Shown: positions 1 through 11,042 of the stretch, one piece after another | Layout: every line of letters starts with the position of its first letter | Numbering within the stretch: the first letter of the stretch is position 1 | DNA from: Avena insularis | Lineage: Eukaryota > Streptophyta > Magnoliopsida > Poales > Poaceae | Assembly: GCA_023614405.1 (NCBI GenBank) | Contig: CM042694.1 | Location: 115,318,685 to 115,382,684, forward strand | Length of the DNA: 64,000 bases | Direction: 5' to 3' | The notes under the pieces: model-generated | What the model was told of the DNA's origin: nothing | The model's database searches: none | What the model saw: only the letters and a program-made list of their open reading frames with translations | Translations under genes and position numbers: made by a program

Positions 1-116
1 TTTCTGCTTAACACATGTTTGTCTTTTGTGATACCCCTGCACTACTTTCTATGTAGCAGTTGCTACCATCCCCTGTTGTCACCTACCATCATGGATGACA
101 GGGCCTTCTCCCTACA
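1..116. other. Flank left of copia A
   Basis: Short non-coding sequence into which copia A inserted. It is the same as 32894-33009. No gene is visible. It may belong to the CACTA element that lies left of copy 2, since that element runs toward this point at 32.6 kb, but this is inference. Confidence 0.5.
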
Positions 117-1771
117 TGAAGGAAATATGCCCTAAGAGGCAATAATAAAGTTGTTATTATGTATTCCTTGTATATGATAGATGTTTATTTTACATGCTAT
201 AATTGTATTGATAGGAAACATCAATACATGTGTGTTTAATAAACAAAAAGGGTTCCTAGTCATGCCTCTCTTATAGACTAGCTTGTTGATTAACAAGATG
301 ATCAAGGTTTCCTGATCATGGACATTGGATGCTGTTAATAACAAGGTCACACCATTGGTGGAATGATGTGATGAACATTCATCCGAAGTATAGCATTACG
401 ATCAAGTCATTGTGTTTATATTGCTATAACATCATACGAAGTAATCTTTATCCTTAGACCATGAGATCATGTTAATTGCTAACACCGGAAGAGTATCTTG
501 ATAACATCAAACGTCACACCGTAACAGGGTGACTATAAAGATGGGTTCAGTGCTACGAAGGTGTTATGTTGAGGCTCATGGATCAAGAGTGGAATTTGTC
601 AATCCAGATGACGGATAGATATACTCTGGGCCCTCTCGGTGATATCACATTAGGATAGCTTGCAAGCAAGTGATGTGATCACTAGAATGTTATATCACGG
701 GAACGAGAAAAGAGTGCATGTCGGTAACGAGATCAAACTAGGTATGGAGATACCGATGATCGAATCTCGGACATGTAATATATCGAGACAAAGGGATTTA
801 GTTACAAGCGTTAAAGGTTCTCACGATCACAGGAGTCATCGTTGAATGTGTAGGAGTCAGTACGGATCTCCAGGTCCCGCTGCTGATTATTGATCGGAGA
901 AGGGTCTCGATCATGTCTGCATTATTCGCGAACCATAGGGTGGCACACTTAAGAGTTACCGGACACCATTTTGGAGCACATATGTTTCAGACGAAAGAAT
1001 TGCAAAGCGCAGGAATTGTTTCAATAGAAACCGGAAATTGTTTCGGGTGAAATTGCAGAAGGTGGTTCTGCATGTGATATTGAAATATTGCAAGGGGCTA
1101 TATGTGAATGTTTGTTAATTAAAGTAATTAACAAAATTCTGAATAAATTTAATAAAAGAGTTTTTATTAAATGAGAGAGCATTAAATTTGGAGAAACTTA
1201 ATGCATTTAAAGTGGAGACTTTAAAAGGGAATGTGAAGAGGCATTTTAATGTGGAGGAGTTACCACCACATGAATGGGGGAGGTGAGGGGTCACCCCCCC
1301 ATGCGCCGGCCATGGAGAGAGGGGGCACCCCCTCCTCCTATAAAAGGCCACCCATTCCCTCCTTCATCCTCACACCTCCTTGTGAAGGATCTCTCTCCCC
1401 CTCTAGAATTATTCCCCCATGGTCTCGGATTAGCGAGATACATGTTCCCGGTGGCATTTCGTCTGGAAGGAGTTGTTGCTTCCGCTGGATCGCTGGAGTG
1501 AGGAGGTGGAGGTTGTCCGGTGGCTTGAACGTGTGTGTGAGTGCGGATGCGCTGCTGAGTTGCGGCGCTCGGACTTCCTCACGATCTTGAGATCGGCAAG
1601 TGTACGAATACATCAACCACGAGTTCCTATTCGTTAACAAAGCTCGTTGTCTTCGAGGGTAAGTTCTCTATGAATGTATGTCCATCCGTTTGCTTTGTAC
1701 CTAGTAGATAGATCTTGGCCTGTAGTTCACACCGTAGGAAATTTTTTGTTTTCTATGCTGCGGACCCAACA
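117..1771 (+). repeat. 5' LTR of copia A (copy 1)
   Basis: The LTR begins TGAAGGAAATATGCCC and ends CCCAACA, immediately before the primer binding site, so the TG...CA ends are clear. It is 1655 bp. A TATAAAAGG box lies at 1339-1347. Open frames on either strand inside it (1115-1640) are incidental. No second LTR of this element exists in the window, so LTR-pair dating is impossible. Confidence 0.9.
1339..1347 (+). promoter_or_regulatory. TATA box of copia A LTR
   Basis: TATAAAAGG sits about 430 bp before the LTR end, in the plus orientation of the element. This is the expected place for the U3 core promoter of a plant copia LTR. Copy 2 has the same box near 34236. Confidence 0.6.
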
Positions 1772-1772
1772 G

Positions 1773-1785
1773 TGGTATCAGAGCC
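1773..1785 (+). other. tRNA-Met primer binding site of copia A
   Basis: TGGTATCAGAGCC starts one base after the LTR end. It is complementary to the 3' end of initiator methionine tRNA, the standard primer of plant copia elements. The copy 2 equivalent at 34668 carries one mismatch (TGGTATCACAGCC). Confidence 0.9.
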
Positions 1786-2831
1786 TGATCTATGCGTAGG
1801 TGCTTTGCACGGGTAGTACACATATGTTTATATGTGGGCGATGATGATCATGTTATTGCATCTTCTATGTACTTTGGATATTGGTGGCATAGTGGGATGA
1901 AGCGGCCCGGACCAACCTTACATGTCATCGTACATGAGACCGGTTCCACGACTGACATGCAAATTGTTTTGCATAAGTGGCTGGCGGGTGTCTGTCTCTC
2001 CTACTATAGTCAATATCTGATTTACAACGAGTTGCTAATAACTTGGTTATCCTCGTTGTGGTTCATGTTCGTAGGTTAGACAGGTTCTATCTCCGAAAGC
2101 CCTAAGCCACGTAAAACTTGCAATTGATAAATTAGAGGCGTCTAGTTTAGATCGTTGCTGGGCTAGTGTTTTGATATGGTATTGTTATAAGTAGATGTAT
2201 AATAGATACTCTTACAACTCACTTAACGTGTAAGTTCCATAGACCTTGGCCTTACACACAAAGGAATGGTAGAGATCATACCACGATGCAAATGATAGAG
2301 ATCAAATGCATGGACCATATCACCTCACTTCACACATTAGATGTTAGCATCTTATATTGCTAGTTTGGCGCGTTTGGTAGCATTATAAGATGATCCCTCA
2401 TTTAGATATCAAGATAAAATGTGTTCTTCCTTAAGTATGCACCGTTTTGTGGATCGTGTTTTGAGGCATCACGTGATGATCGGGTGTCTTCAACTCTACG
2501 CTTTCATACAACGGGTGTAAGACAGTTTTACACACGCAAATACTAAGGTTCTTACTTGACGAGCCTAGCATGTACAGACATGGACTCGGAACACGGACCG
2601 AAAGGTTAAGCATGAGTCATATAGTTGATATGATGCCCATACAGATGCTCGCCTTTGAAGCTACACCGACTCACGTGATGATCGGACTTGGTGTAGTGGA
2701 TTTGGTTCATGTAATCACCAAAAGGACACGAGGGATGTCGTTTTTGAGTGGGAGTTCATTAGTAATTTGGATTAGGTGAACTCAATCTATCATAAACTTA
2801 GTCTAAATATACTTTACAAATTCTGTTGTAG

Positions 2832-3640
2832 ATGGCACCACCTGCTTTTAATTTCAATGTGTTAATGGAGAAAGAGAAATTTGCTGCGAATGGTAGCAAC
2901 TTCACCAACTCGGCTATGAATTTGAGGATTCTCCTCACTGCTGCACAAAAGCAATATGTGCTAGATGCGCCGCTAGGCCCCCCACCAGCTCCTGATGCCC
3001 CTGACGAGGAAAAGAACGTCTATATAACTCGTCAGGAGGACCACAACTTAGTTCATTGCGGCATACTGTATGGGCTAGAGCCAGAACTTCGAAAATGGCA
3101 ATGCCTTTGATACCATGGGAGAATTGAAAATGATTTTCGATACCCATGCTGCCGTAGAGAGTTATAATGCTACAGAAAAGTTCTTTAGCTGCATGATGGA
3201 GGAAAATAGCTCCGTTAGTGAGCACGTACTCAAAATGTGCTGTGCGCCGATAAGCTTGTGTCCTTGGGAATAACGATTCCCATTGACTTAGGCATACATT
3301 GTGTTCTCCAATCTCTGCCACCTAGCTACAAGATCTTCGTGATGAACTATAATATGCAGGGCATGAAGAAGTCTCTTCCCGAGCTTATGTCAGTGCTTAA
3401 GACTGCAGAAGTGGAGATTAGGAAAGAACATCAAGTGTTGATGATCAATAGGACCACCGGTTTCAAGAAGGACAAGAAAGGCAAGCACAAGGGAAATAAG
3501 GGTGGCAAGTCTGTTTTTCACGCCTGAAAAGAAACCCCGAGCTGGCCCTAAGTCTGACACCGAGTGCTACTATTGCAAGGGATGGCCATTGGGCGCAATC
3601 GCCCCAAGTATTTGGCGGACAAGATGTCCGCAAGGCAAAC
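2832..3640 (+). pseudogene. Copia A gag remnant (copy 1)
   Basis: The nucleocapsid/capsid polyprotein starts at the ATG at 2832 (MAPPAFNFNV). It runs in fragments 2832-3110 and 3237-3527, in different frames. Near its end lies a lysine-rich stretch followed by the beginning of a CCHC zinc knuckle (ECYYCKG at about 3562-3582) whose remaining residues are lost to small indels. The tandem copy at 35722-36488 shows the same protein with different small indels. It would coat the element RNA in cytoplasmic particles. It is not functional here because the frame changes at least twice. Confidence 0.85.
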
Positions 3641-5850
3641 AAAGGTATATGTGATATACATGTTATTGATGTGTACTTGACTAGTACTGCAGTAGCACTG
3701 GGTATTTGATACGGGATCGGTTGCTAATATATGTAACTCGGTTCAGGGCTGCGGAACAAGCGACAACTAGCAAGGGATGAGGTCTCGATCTTGAGACAAT
3801 GGATCACGAGTTGATGTGATCGCCGTCGGAACGCTGCCTCTCCATATGCCATCGGGATTAGTTATAAACCTAAATAATTGTTATTTGGTGCCTGCACTGA
3901 GCATGAACATTGTATCCAGATCGTGTTTGATGCAAAGTGGTTATTCATTTAAGTCTGAAAACAATGGTTGTTCGATTTATATGAATAATATCTTTTATGG
4001 TCATGCACCTATGTTGAATGGTTTATTTCTGTTGGATCTCGATAGTAGTATTACGCAGATTCATAATGTTGATGCTAAAAGGAATAAACTTGATAATGAT
4101 ATATCTACATATATGTGGCACTGCTGTCTAGGTCATATTGGCGTTAAACGCATGAAGAAACTCCATTCTGATGGACTTTTGGAATCACTTGATTTTGAAT
4201 CATTTGATACATGTGAGCCATGCCTTATGGGCAAGATGACTAGAACACCGTTTTCCAGTTCAATGGAACGGGCGACAGATTTATTGGAAATCATACATAC
4301 TGATGTGTGTGGACCAATGAGTGTGTCGACGCGAGGTGGATATCGTTATTTTGTTACTTTCACGGATGATTTGAGTAGATATGGGTATATCTATTTGATG
4401 AAACACAAGTCTGAAACTTTTGAAAAGTTCAAAGAATTTCAGAATGAAGTGGAAAATCATCGTAATAGAAAGATCAAATTTCTGCGGTCTGACCGTGGAG
4501 GAGAGTATCTTAGTTACGAGTTTAGCACACATATGAAAGACTGTGGAATAGTTTCACAACTCACGCCTGCCGGAACACCACAACGTAATGGTGTGTCAGA
4601 ACGTCGTAATCGTACTTTATTGGATATGGTTCGATCTATGATGTCTCGGTCGACTTGCCACGTCATTTTGGGGTTATGCTGAAACCGCTACATTCACTTT
4701 AAATAGGGCACCATCTAAATCCGTTGAAAAGACACCGTATGAATTATGGTTTGGAAACAAACCTAAGCTGTCATTTCTTAAAGTTTGGGGATGCGATGTT
4801 TATGTGAAGAAACTTCAAACGGATAAACTCGAACCCAAAGCGGAAAAATGCGTCTTCATAGGATACCCTAAGGAAACGATTGGGTATACCTTCTATCACA
4901 GATCCGAGGGCAAGGTCTTTGTTGCCAAGAATGGATCCTTTCTTGAGAAGGAGTTTCTCGTGAAAGGTGTGAGTAGTCGGAAGGTAGAACTCGAAGAGGT
5001 TATTGAACCTTCTCTTCATGGAATGGCGAGTGGCGCAGCACCAGAAGTTGTTTCGGAGTTGACTTCACCTAATGAAGAGAGAGCTAATGATATTGATCAT
5101 GAAACTCCGAAAGAGGACACTACCGAACCTCACAGGTCAAGCAGGACACGTGCAGCTCCTGAACTGTACGGCAATCCTGTTATGAATTTCATGATTGATG
5201 AAATGGATGACCCTGCGACATATGAAGAAGCGATGATGAGTCCGGATTCCAACAAATGGCTAGAAGCCATGAAATCCGAGATGGAATCCATGTACGAGAA
5301 CCAAGTTTGGAACTTGGTGGACTTACCTCATGACCGAAAGGGCGTTGAGAATAAATGGATTTTAAAAAGAAAAACTGATGTTGATGGTAATGTGACCATC
5401 TATAAGGCTCGACTTGTCGCAAAGGGGTTTCGACAAATTCAAGGAGTTGACTACGATGAGACATTCTCTCCCGTAGCGATGCTTAAGTCGGTTAGGATTA
5501 TGTTAGCAATTGCTGCATATTTCGATTATAAAATATGGCAGATGGATGTCAAAACTGCGTTCCTCAATGGTAATATTGAAGAAGAGTTATATATGATACA
5601 ACCTAAGGGTTTTGTCGATCCTAAGGATGCTAATAAGGTGTGCAAACTTCAGCAATCCATCTATAGACTGAAGCAAGCATCACGGAGTTGGAATCTCCGC
5701 TTTGATGAGGTGATCAAAGAGTTTGGATTTGTCCAAACTTATGGAGAGGCTTGTATTTACAAGAAAGTGAGTGGGAGCAATGTGGCATTTCTGATATTAT
5801 ATGTGGATGACATATTATTGATTGGAAATGATTTAGATCTTTTAAGCAAT
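3640..5850 (+). pseudogene. Copia A pol remnant: protease, integrase, partial RT (copy 1)
   Basis: The protease part (3640-3800) is degraded. The integrase part reads from 3816 to 4682, with an HTDVCGPMS segment holding the first catalytic Asp, an FTDDLSRYGY segment, and the NGVSERRNRTLLDM segment holding the catalytic Glu. A frameshift near 4670 separates it from 4804-5850. That part has the integrase C-terminal region, the RT entry motif WQMDVKTAFLNG at about 5537-5572 and the active-site YVDDILLIGND near 5800. Translation hits a stop just past 5850, where sequence from another element begins. It is inactive through truncation and frameshifts. Confidence 0.9.
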
Positions 5851-6214
5851 TGACTCGAACAACAATGCGCTCCTTTTCTTCCCTCGGAGCAAGATTCGTA
5901 CCTGCGACAACAACACAGAACAAGAGTAAGGCCAGCAGGCTCACCCGAAGGACTGAGCTACAGCCCGAAAGACGGATCAACTTACATTGCAGCTGCTCGG
6001 ACAGCCGACCCAGCTCCGCCATCAAGTACTCCTCTCTGGCTGCACTACGATCTGCTTTGGACTTCCAAACATCAGCGCGACCGTGCAACCCAAGCAAATC
6101 TCTCTCCAAGCTGCGCACGCGATCTCGAAGAAACGCGAGCTGCGAGGAATCATCCAATGATGCTCGCAAGGGCCTTTCGGATGACGTGTCAACCGGGTCC
6201 GCACACGAAGGAAC
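5851..6214 (-). pseudogene. Antisense coiled-coil exons, cut by junction (copy 1)
   Basis: Two exons are suggested on the minus strand. The first is 6214-5986, with an acceptor CTATAG before it and donor GTAAGT after it. It encodes about 76 residues including RDRVRSLERDLLG and AELGRLSEQLQ, a heptad-like pattern. The second starts at 5901 after GTCGCAG and reads TNLAPREEKERIVVRV until it is cut at about 5850 by copia A sequence. The phases fit (76 codons plus 1 base, then 2 bases). It lies downstream of the PF04195-type gene, beyond that gene's stop at 6375. It is either a second antisense gene or 3' exons of an alternative transcript. Confidence 0.5.
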
Positions 6215-6374
6215 CTATAGCAGCAGAAAAAAGAAAGCACACAGACATTCAGCCAAGGGAAAAGCTCAACTCGGAGGAATTCATTAAAATAAGGCCACTG
6301 CGTGGCACAAGGATGGTGCTACAAAAGATATTTACAGCAAAAGTAAACTACATACTACCCTACATCTCCTATGC

Positions 6375-8229
6375 CTAAGGCGTAGGACACCGAGTCGCCT
6401 CAGAGCCAGACTGCCTAGCTTTGGCCTCGCCCTGCTGCCGCATTTCAGACAACAAGTCAATGAGCTTGGGCCCATATAAATGCAGCCAGCGGAGTAGGCA
6501 GCGAAGGCTACCTCTGATCCATCCGGCCGTCGGCATCCGAGAAGTGATCTGGGCAAGTCCAGCTCCGCCCGGCTGCCATGGCCATCGCCAGCCGACGGAC
6601 GCCGATGCCCTTGCGCTTATGCAGCTGCGGTAAGCGCTTCGGCTGACAGAGCCTCTGCCAGGGCACCCACGTCTTCAAGGGTTGCGCCCTTCGGGAAGAG
6701 CTCCTGGTAGAAGCGACCAAGGACCTCTTTCGCCTTGGCAAGGGAGTTGACGACGGTGCTGCAGCGGTCTTCGACCGCTACAGTGGCATCATCCAGAGCA
6801 CTCCCGTGCTCCAGAGCACCGCGGTCAAACTCGATGCCTGCGGCATCTGAGACAAAACAGAAGAAAACATGAAGAAAGGCAACGTAGAAGAAGACCCGAA
6901 GAAGAAAACATGCAGCGGTCTTCCTGCTGCAGACGCTCTTTCGCTTCGGCTGCCTTCGCCAGCTCTAGCTCAAGGCTCTCTTTCGCCTCAGCGGCAGCTT
7001 CGGCCTTCTGCTCCGATTGGCCAAGGCTCTTCTTCAGAGCATCAACCTCACGGAGAGAGTCGTTATGCTCCTCTGCATTTACAACAAGCAAGCGTCAACA
7101 AAAAGGACCAGGATATAACAAGATGAGTACTACAAGGCAGATGAATACCTTGCAGCTGCCACAGTTTGAAGCTCTGCAACAGGAAAAAGAACTTTGTTAG
7201 CAAACAAAGGAAAAGGTACACAGCTGACAAAAATAAAAGGGAAGCACTACGTGCGCAAATCTACACCTTCGGTACGACCAACGTCGAAGAAAAGGGAGGA
7301 GTCAGCGACTTCCCCGGGATTTTTTCGTCGGCCTTGAACTTCAACAGCACGCGAAGATCCTTATCAAGGTCCACCTCGGAGATCTTCTCACTCGAAACCC
7401 TCGTCGGATCACGGCGCCCAGAGTAAAGGAACATCGGGTGCGCTCTCGCCTGGAGAGGCTGCACCCGACGCTCAAGAAACGTCCGGATGATGTCGACACC
7501 GTTCACCTCCTTCTCAGGAATCAATTGGAGCTCCTCCACCCGACGATAAAGGGCCTCTATCTCTGCAACCTCACCGTCTAAGATCTGATTTTTCCAGGAT
7601 CTTTTCTTCACAATCAACTGGGAGGGGTCAAAAGGAACGAGACCAAAATCTTGCCCAGGCAGCACGGAGTCACGGATGTAAAACCATTTCCTCCGCCAGT
7701 ACTGGACAGATTCGGACATGGAGAAGGAAAAGAACTGCACATTGGGACTGAGAGAGATGATGAAACCCCCAATGGGATACACACCATCCGAACCAGACTG
7801 CCTCTTCACGGAATACAGCTTCCGGAAGAGGCCAAAGTGCGGCTCAATGCCAAGCCAACACTCGCAAAGCGTGATAAAACACGCAATGTGGAGAAGGGAG
7901 TTGGGAGACAGATGATGGAGCTGAACCCCATAGAAGAAGAGCAGTCCACGAAGGAAGTCGTGGACCGGAAAAGAAAACCCGCGAATCACAAAGGCAACAA
8001 ACATAACCCGGAACCCAGATGGGGGACGGGGGATTACCTCATTGCCAGGGAGTATCACGGCCGTCGTATCCTGCGGGATCAGGCTCCGCTCGCGCAGCTT
8101 GCGGAGATCGCTCTCCCGCGTCTCTGATCGCCGCCAGCCACCATCGGTGACACGAGCAGCGGCGGCGCCCTTCTTGCCTCCGGCGGCGCTGGTCCTAACC
8201 GCAAATGAAGACTTCTTTGGTTTCCCCAT
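6375..8229 (-). pseudogene. Antisense gypsy-associated gene, PF04195-type (copy 1, with deletions)
   Basis: The ATG is at 8229 (MGKPKKSS). Exon 1 (8229-7267) is one open frame of 321 codons. Residues about 60-160 carry the conserved block PRPPSGFRVMFVAFVIRG and CFITLCECWLGIEPHFGLF, typical of the putative gypsy type transposon domain in grass repeats. Compared with copy 2, a deletion of about 840 bp fuses the start of exon 2 to the end of exon 4 (mini-exon 7173-7149). A second deletion of about 120 bp near 6909-6921 removes the exon 5 donor site. The last exon, with GSEATRCPTP before the stop at 6375, also has small indels. The molecular function of this protein family is unknown. This copy is broken. 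Confidence 0.7.
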
Positions 8230-8695
8230 CACGCTACGGCGGGCGCGGCGCTACAACGAAGAAAGACAAGGGCAATGTGGAGAAAACTCTCTGGCGCAGC
8301 AAGAACAGCTCAAGAACAAGGAAGCAGTGAACACAAGAATTGCTGCGCTGAAAAACAAACCACGATTTCACCACGGATTATAACAGCGAAGACGACGCAC
8401 GCTGGCCGTCCATCGAGAAGACCTAACGACAATGGTAGATCTGGCCGTACACGTGTCAGCACCAAAACGAACCGTCGTTACCACGACATCCACTACGCGC
8501 GGAAATTGAGGAGACGCCGTAATTATCTCCACGCCGCGCGTGACCGGTCAATTCAAAGTCAGGAAGTGGGACCCACGATTCGTCCAGTCAAGTCATCTCT
8601 GGCGTAGCAGACGCTTGCGGTCATCGATCGTCAGCACTGACGTCATCAAAAGCTATACTAGCACCAATTTCGGCTTCACAGCTAAAAGCACTCAC

Positions 8696-9647
8696 TCGAA
8701 TCTACGATTCGACTAAATACTTGGGGGACTACTCCTATCAGGAGCGCTGGTCGCACCCGATGTACTTCCGGGTCAGCGGTACGCCCACGAGATTTTCCTA
8801 CTACAGTTACATGATACAAGACTCGAGTCTCTGCCCGAGTCTACGACTCCGCCAGACACTCGGGGGCTACTCCAAACTGGAGCAATGGTCGTTCACACAC
8901 AAATATCTTCGAGTCCTACGTCGAGTCTACGACTCCACTACGGACTCGGGGGCTACTCCCATAGGGAGGAAGGATTTAAGCATCCGAAAATTTTCGAGTC
9001 CTACGGACTAAAACAACTGAGCAATGCTTGCACTAAAGTCTCCGCTCGAGTCTACGACTCGAACAGACACTCGGGGGCTACTCCCATAGGGAGCGCTGGC
9101 CGCGCACCCTATGAAATCTTCGACTGCGATCTTCCGGATCCGCATGCAAAAACTTTTTCGGCAACTCTGCCCCAATTAATGCTAAGTGAGTAACATCCTC
9201 CTTGGCCACCCGAAACACCTCCGCGGTGATAAACATTCGGATGCTGCGTCTGCGACGCAAAGATAAGACCTACAGATATCATCTGATGGCCTGGCAACGC
9301 ACCTGACTGCGCTCTGCTAGTATGAATCCGTACCAGCAGGTACGATGAAAAATCCCGACGGACGCGTTGGGTACATCATTTAAAAACACTGGAATTCCAC
9401 TCCTATAAGTCCTCCGCGGCCTGAGTCGAATTACGCCAGCATATGTTCCGGGTTCGAGTCGAGGGACTCGCACCTGAAGAAGATCGTGTTGTTTTGTCCT
9501 AAGACGATTAACTGACCCTGATCTGTCGGGTGAGTCAGGCACACGCATCAACAATCCCTACACATTCTCTTGAAAGACAGAGCTGCACCCGAAAGACTGA
9601 AGAGTCCTCAGCCGAATCTACGATTCAACTGATCACTCGGGGGCTAC
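8696..9647 (+). repeat. Repeated polypurine-tract modules before gypsy 3' LTR (copy 1)
   Basis: Five modules share a near-palindrome CGAGTCTACGACTC (or CGAATCTACGATTC), about ten spacer bases, then ACTCGGGGGCTACTCC. They lie at about 8696-8750, 8835-8890, 8921-8971, 9046-9100 and 9612-9647. In four of them the G-run is followed by a small hairpin-like sequence such as CTCCTATCAGGAG. The last G-run (9635-9647) directly abuts the LTR start and is the presumed true polypurine tract. Copy 2 lacks module 4. Confidence 0.75.
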
Positions 9648-10283
9648 TGACATGGTTATACCCTACAGGTACGTAACTTCGGCATACCTGGTCCAGCCCA
9701 AGGAAGGCCCACGGCAGATATACGCCGGCCCATGAAGATTTTCGGGTGGCCCAGGCCCATGACGCCTTCGGATCCTTGGAGAACAAGACTAGAGTTTGAA
9801 TACAACTTGTAACCTACTCGTATTGGCACCCGAGACCTAGCCTCCTCATATATAAAGGCTAGGAGGGTCCAACGAGTCGGAGGACGATTACACCCTGAGA
9901 TTACGACATACACACCTCCACGCCAGATCGAATCTGCGCACCCTGTAACCTTCGGTTCCGCCGTAATAAAAGAGCAGACAAGCAGGAGTAGGGTTTTCCC
10001 TCCGGGGGCCTGAACCTGGGTAAATCTCGTGTCCCCTGGTTGCTTGTCTGTTAACCGTGCCACGATCTCCAGCATCCCCATCTTCTCCAAAATCCAAGTC
10101 CATAACAATGGGCATTGACGAGATTAAACCTCGTCACCCGAATCTGGGTAAAAAAACCGGTGTTACCTCTCTATCGTGTGCGTGCTCCGTCGTCGTCAAG
10201 TTCCTTCGGAACCGCGTGTTCAGCCCCCACTCGAACCCAGTGATCGTTGGACCCTAGTTCCTTCGCGGGACAAATCTCCGACA
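9648..10283 (+). repeat. Gypsy 3' LTR (copy 1)
   Basis: The left end TGACATGGTTATACC follows the polypurine tract directly. A TATATAAAGG box lies at about 9849-9858 and AATAAAAGAG near 9965. The U5-like text (CCTGAACCTGGGTAAATC) is of the kind seen in Triticeae gypsy LTRs. The right end is placed at CTCCGACA (10283) by its CA dinucleotide and is uncertain, because both copies continue identically into flanking DNA. Confidence 0.6.
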
Positions 10284-11042
10284 CCTACACACCCCCACCG
10301 CGTCGTCGACCACCATGCATGCCGGTGAGGCCGTCTGTACGCAGCTCCATGGCGGCCCATCCATGCCCAGATCAGACCCAAAATTCTAGCTCGCATCTGC
10401 TACACGCCTCATGCGCAACCTCACTGCCACCAAATGCTGTAAAGGAGGCCGTGTCGTGGCCATATGGCAAGTGCCACCACGGGATGCTCCTCATGTCGTG
10501 TAGCTGCCATGACTCATATCTCCTTTAATTTTTCCTTTGGTCTAATATCTTGAAGAAAAATATGTGCATGTATCATCAATGATCATATGCACTCTCAATC
10601 TCCATGCATAAAGGTTTTTTTCCTATGGCGCAAACAAATAACTCACGTTACTTATTTCTCTGTTTTTGGTTCCGGTTGGATTTGAAATGTCATGCAATTC
10701 TACTCATTTAATTTTTTATTCATGTGTTCTTCAAATCGTACGAACCAAAGAGGCAACATAATACTGCAAAGCACAAAAAGGATACCGCAGTGTCATGACA
10801 TTATCACACCTAATTCTAAATAAAAAGGCATGCGGCTGTGGGAGAATAGGATGAATGGACATGGGTACTCTTGATCCCTAGTTTCAAAACATGCAAAGTA
10901 TCATATATATAAGTTTTAGAATTTTTTTGATATAAATCATGCACATACATATTGAGCTGAAACCATATTCGTGATTTTTTTCAGAAAAAATAATATCATA
11001 TGTGGGCATGATAGCCTAGGTTCGAACCTCATCTCTATCTTG
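10284..11042. other. Spacer without genes
   Basis: AT-rich sequence between the gypsy LTR and the hAT element. I see no coding region or repeat with defined ends. Matches 52689-53447 in copy 2. Confidence 0.6.

Larger units (their letters stand above)
117..5850 (+). mobile_element. Truncated Ty1/copia retrotransposon (copia A, copy 1)
   Basis: The element has a 5' LTR, a tRNA-Met primer binding site, gag, protease, integrase and the first part of reverse transcriptase on the plus strand. It then stops at about 5850, a few residues after the RT active-site motif YVDD. The rest of RT, RNase H, the polypurine tract and the 3' LTR are missing, and gypsy sequence follows directly. The order integrase before reverse transcriptase identifies Ty1/copia. 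The truncation is shared with copy 2, so it predates the duplication. Family placement beyond a Triticeae copia element is not certain. Confidence 0.92.
5851..10283 (+). mobile_element. 3' part of a Ty3/gypsy element with antisense genes (copy 1)
   Basis: Read on the plus strand, this segment ends with a polypurine tract (9635-9647) and a 3' LTR, so the element is plus-oriented. Its gag-pol and 5' LTR are absent, removed at the junction with copia A. The segment upstream of the LTR encodes spliced genes on the minus strand. Extra antisense reading frames between pol and the 3' LTR are known in the Tat lineage of plant gypsy elements, and the PF04195-type domain (putative gypsy type transposon domain) is typical of them. 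Lineage assignment is from this layout, not from pol. Confidence 0.7.

Noticed and set aside
1115..1640. Overlapping open frames on both strands of about 75-113 codons inside the copia A LTR (also 34009-34535)
   Set aside because: They lie inside a defined LTR around its TATA box, overlap on both strands and match no protein family. They arise from GC-rich U3/R sequence.
7651..8127. 158-codon plus-strand frame opposite the antisense gypsy gene (also 50393-50824)
   Set aside because: It is the shadow of the conserved PF04195-type exon on the other strand.
8696..9100. CRISPR-like spaced repeats
   Set aside because: The repeats are uneven, spacers are similar to each other, and the setting is a plant retrotransposon; they are polypurine-tract modules.
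9446..9466. GGTTCGAGTC resembling a tRNA B box
   Set aside because: No A box at the right distance and no cloverleaf could be drawn. It is inside the gypsy remnant.
9279..10257. Several open frames on both strands in the gypsy LTR and modules
   Set aside because: LTR and repeat sequence; no family match and no conservation beyond the duplication.
11018..11036. GGTTCGAACC resembling a tRNA or SINE B box, next to the hAT target site
   Set aside because: No A box and no SINE body or A-tail could be seen; chance similarity.
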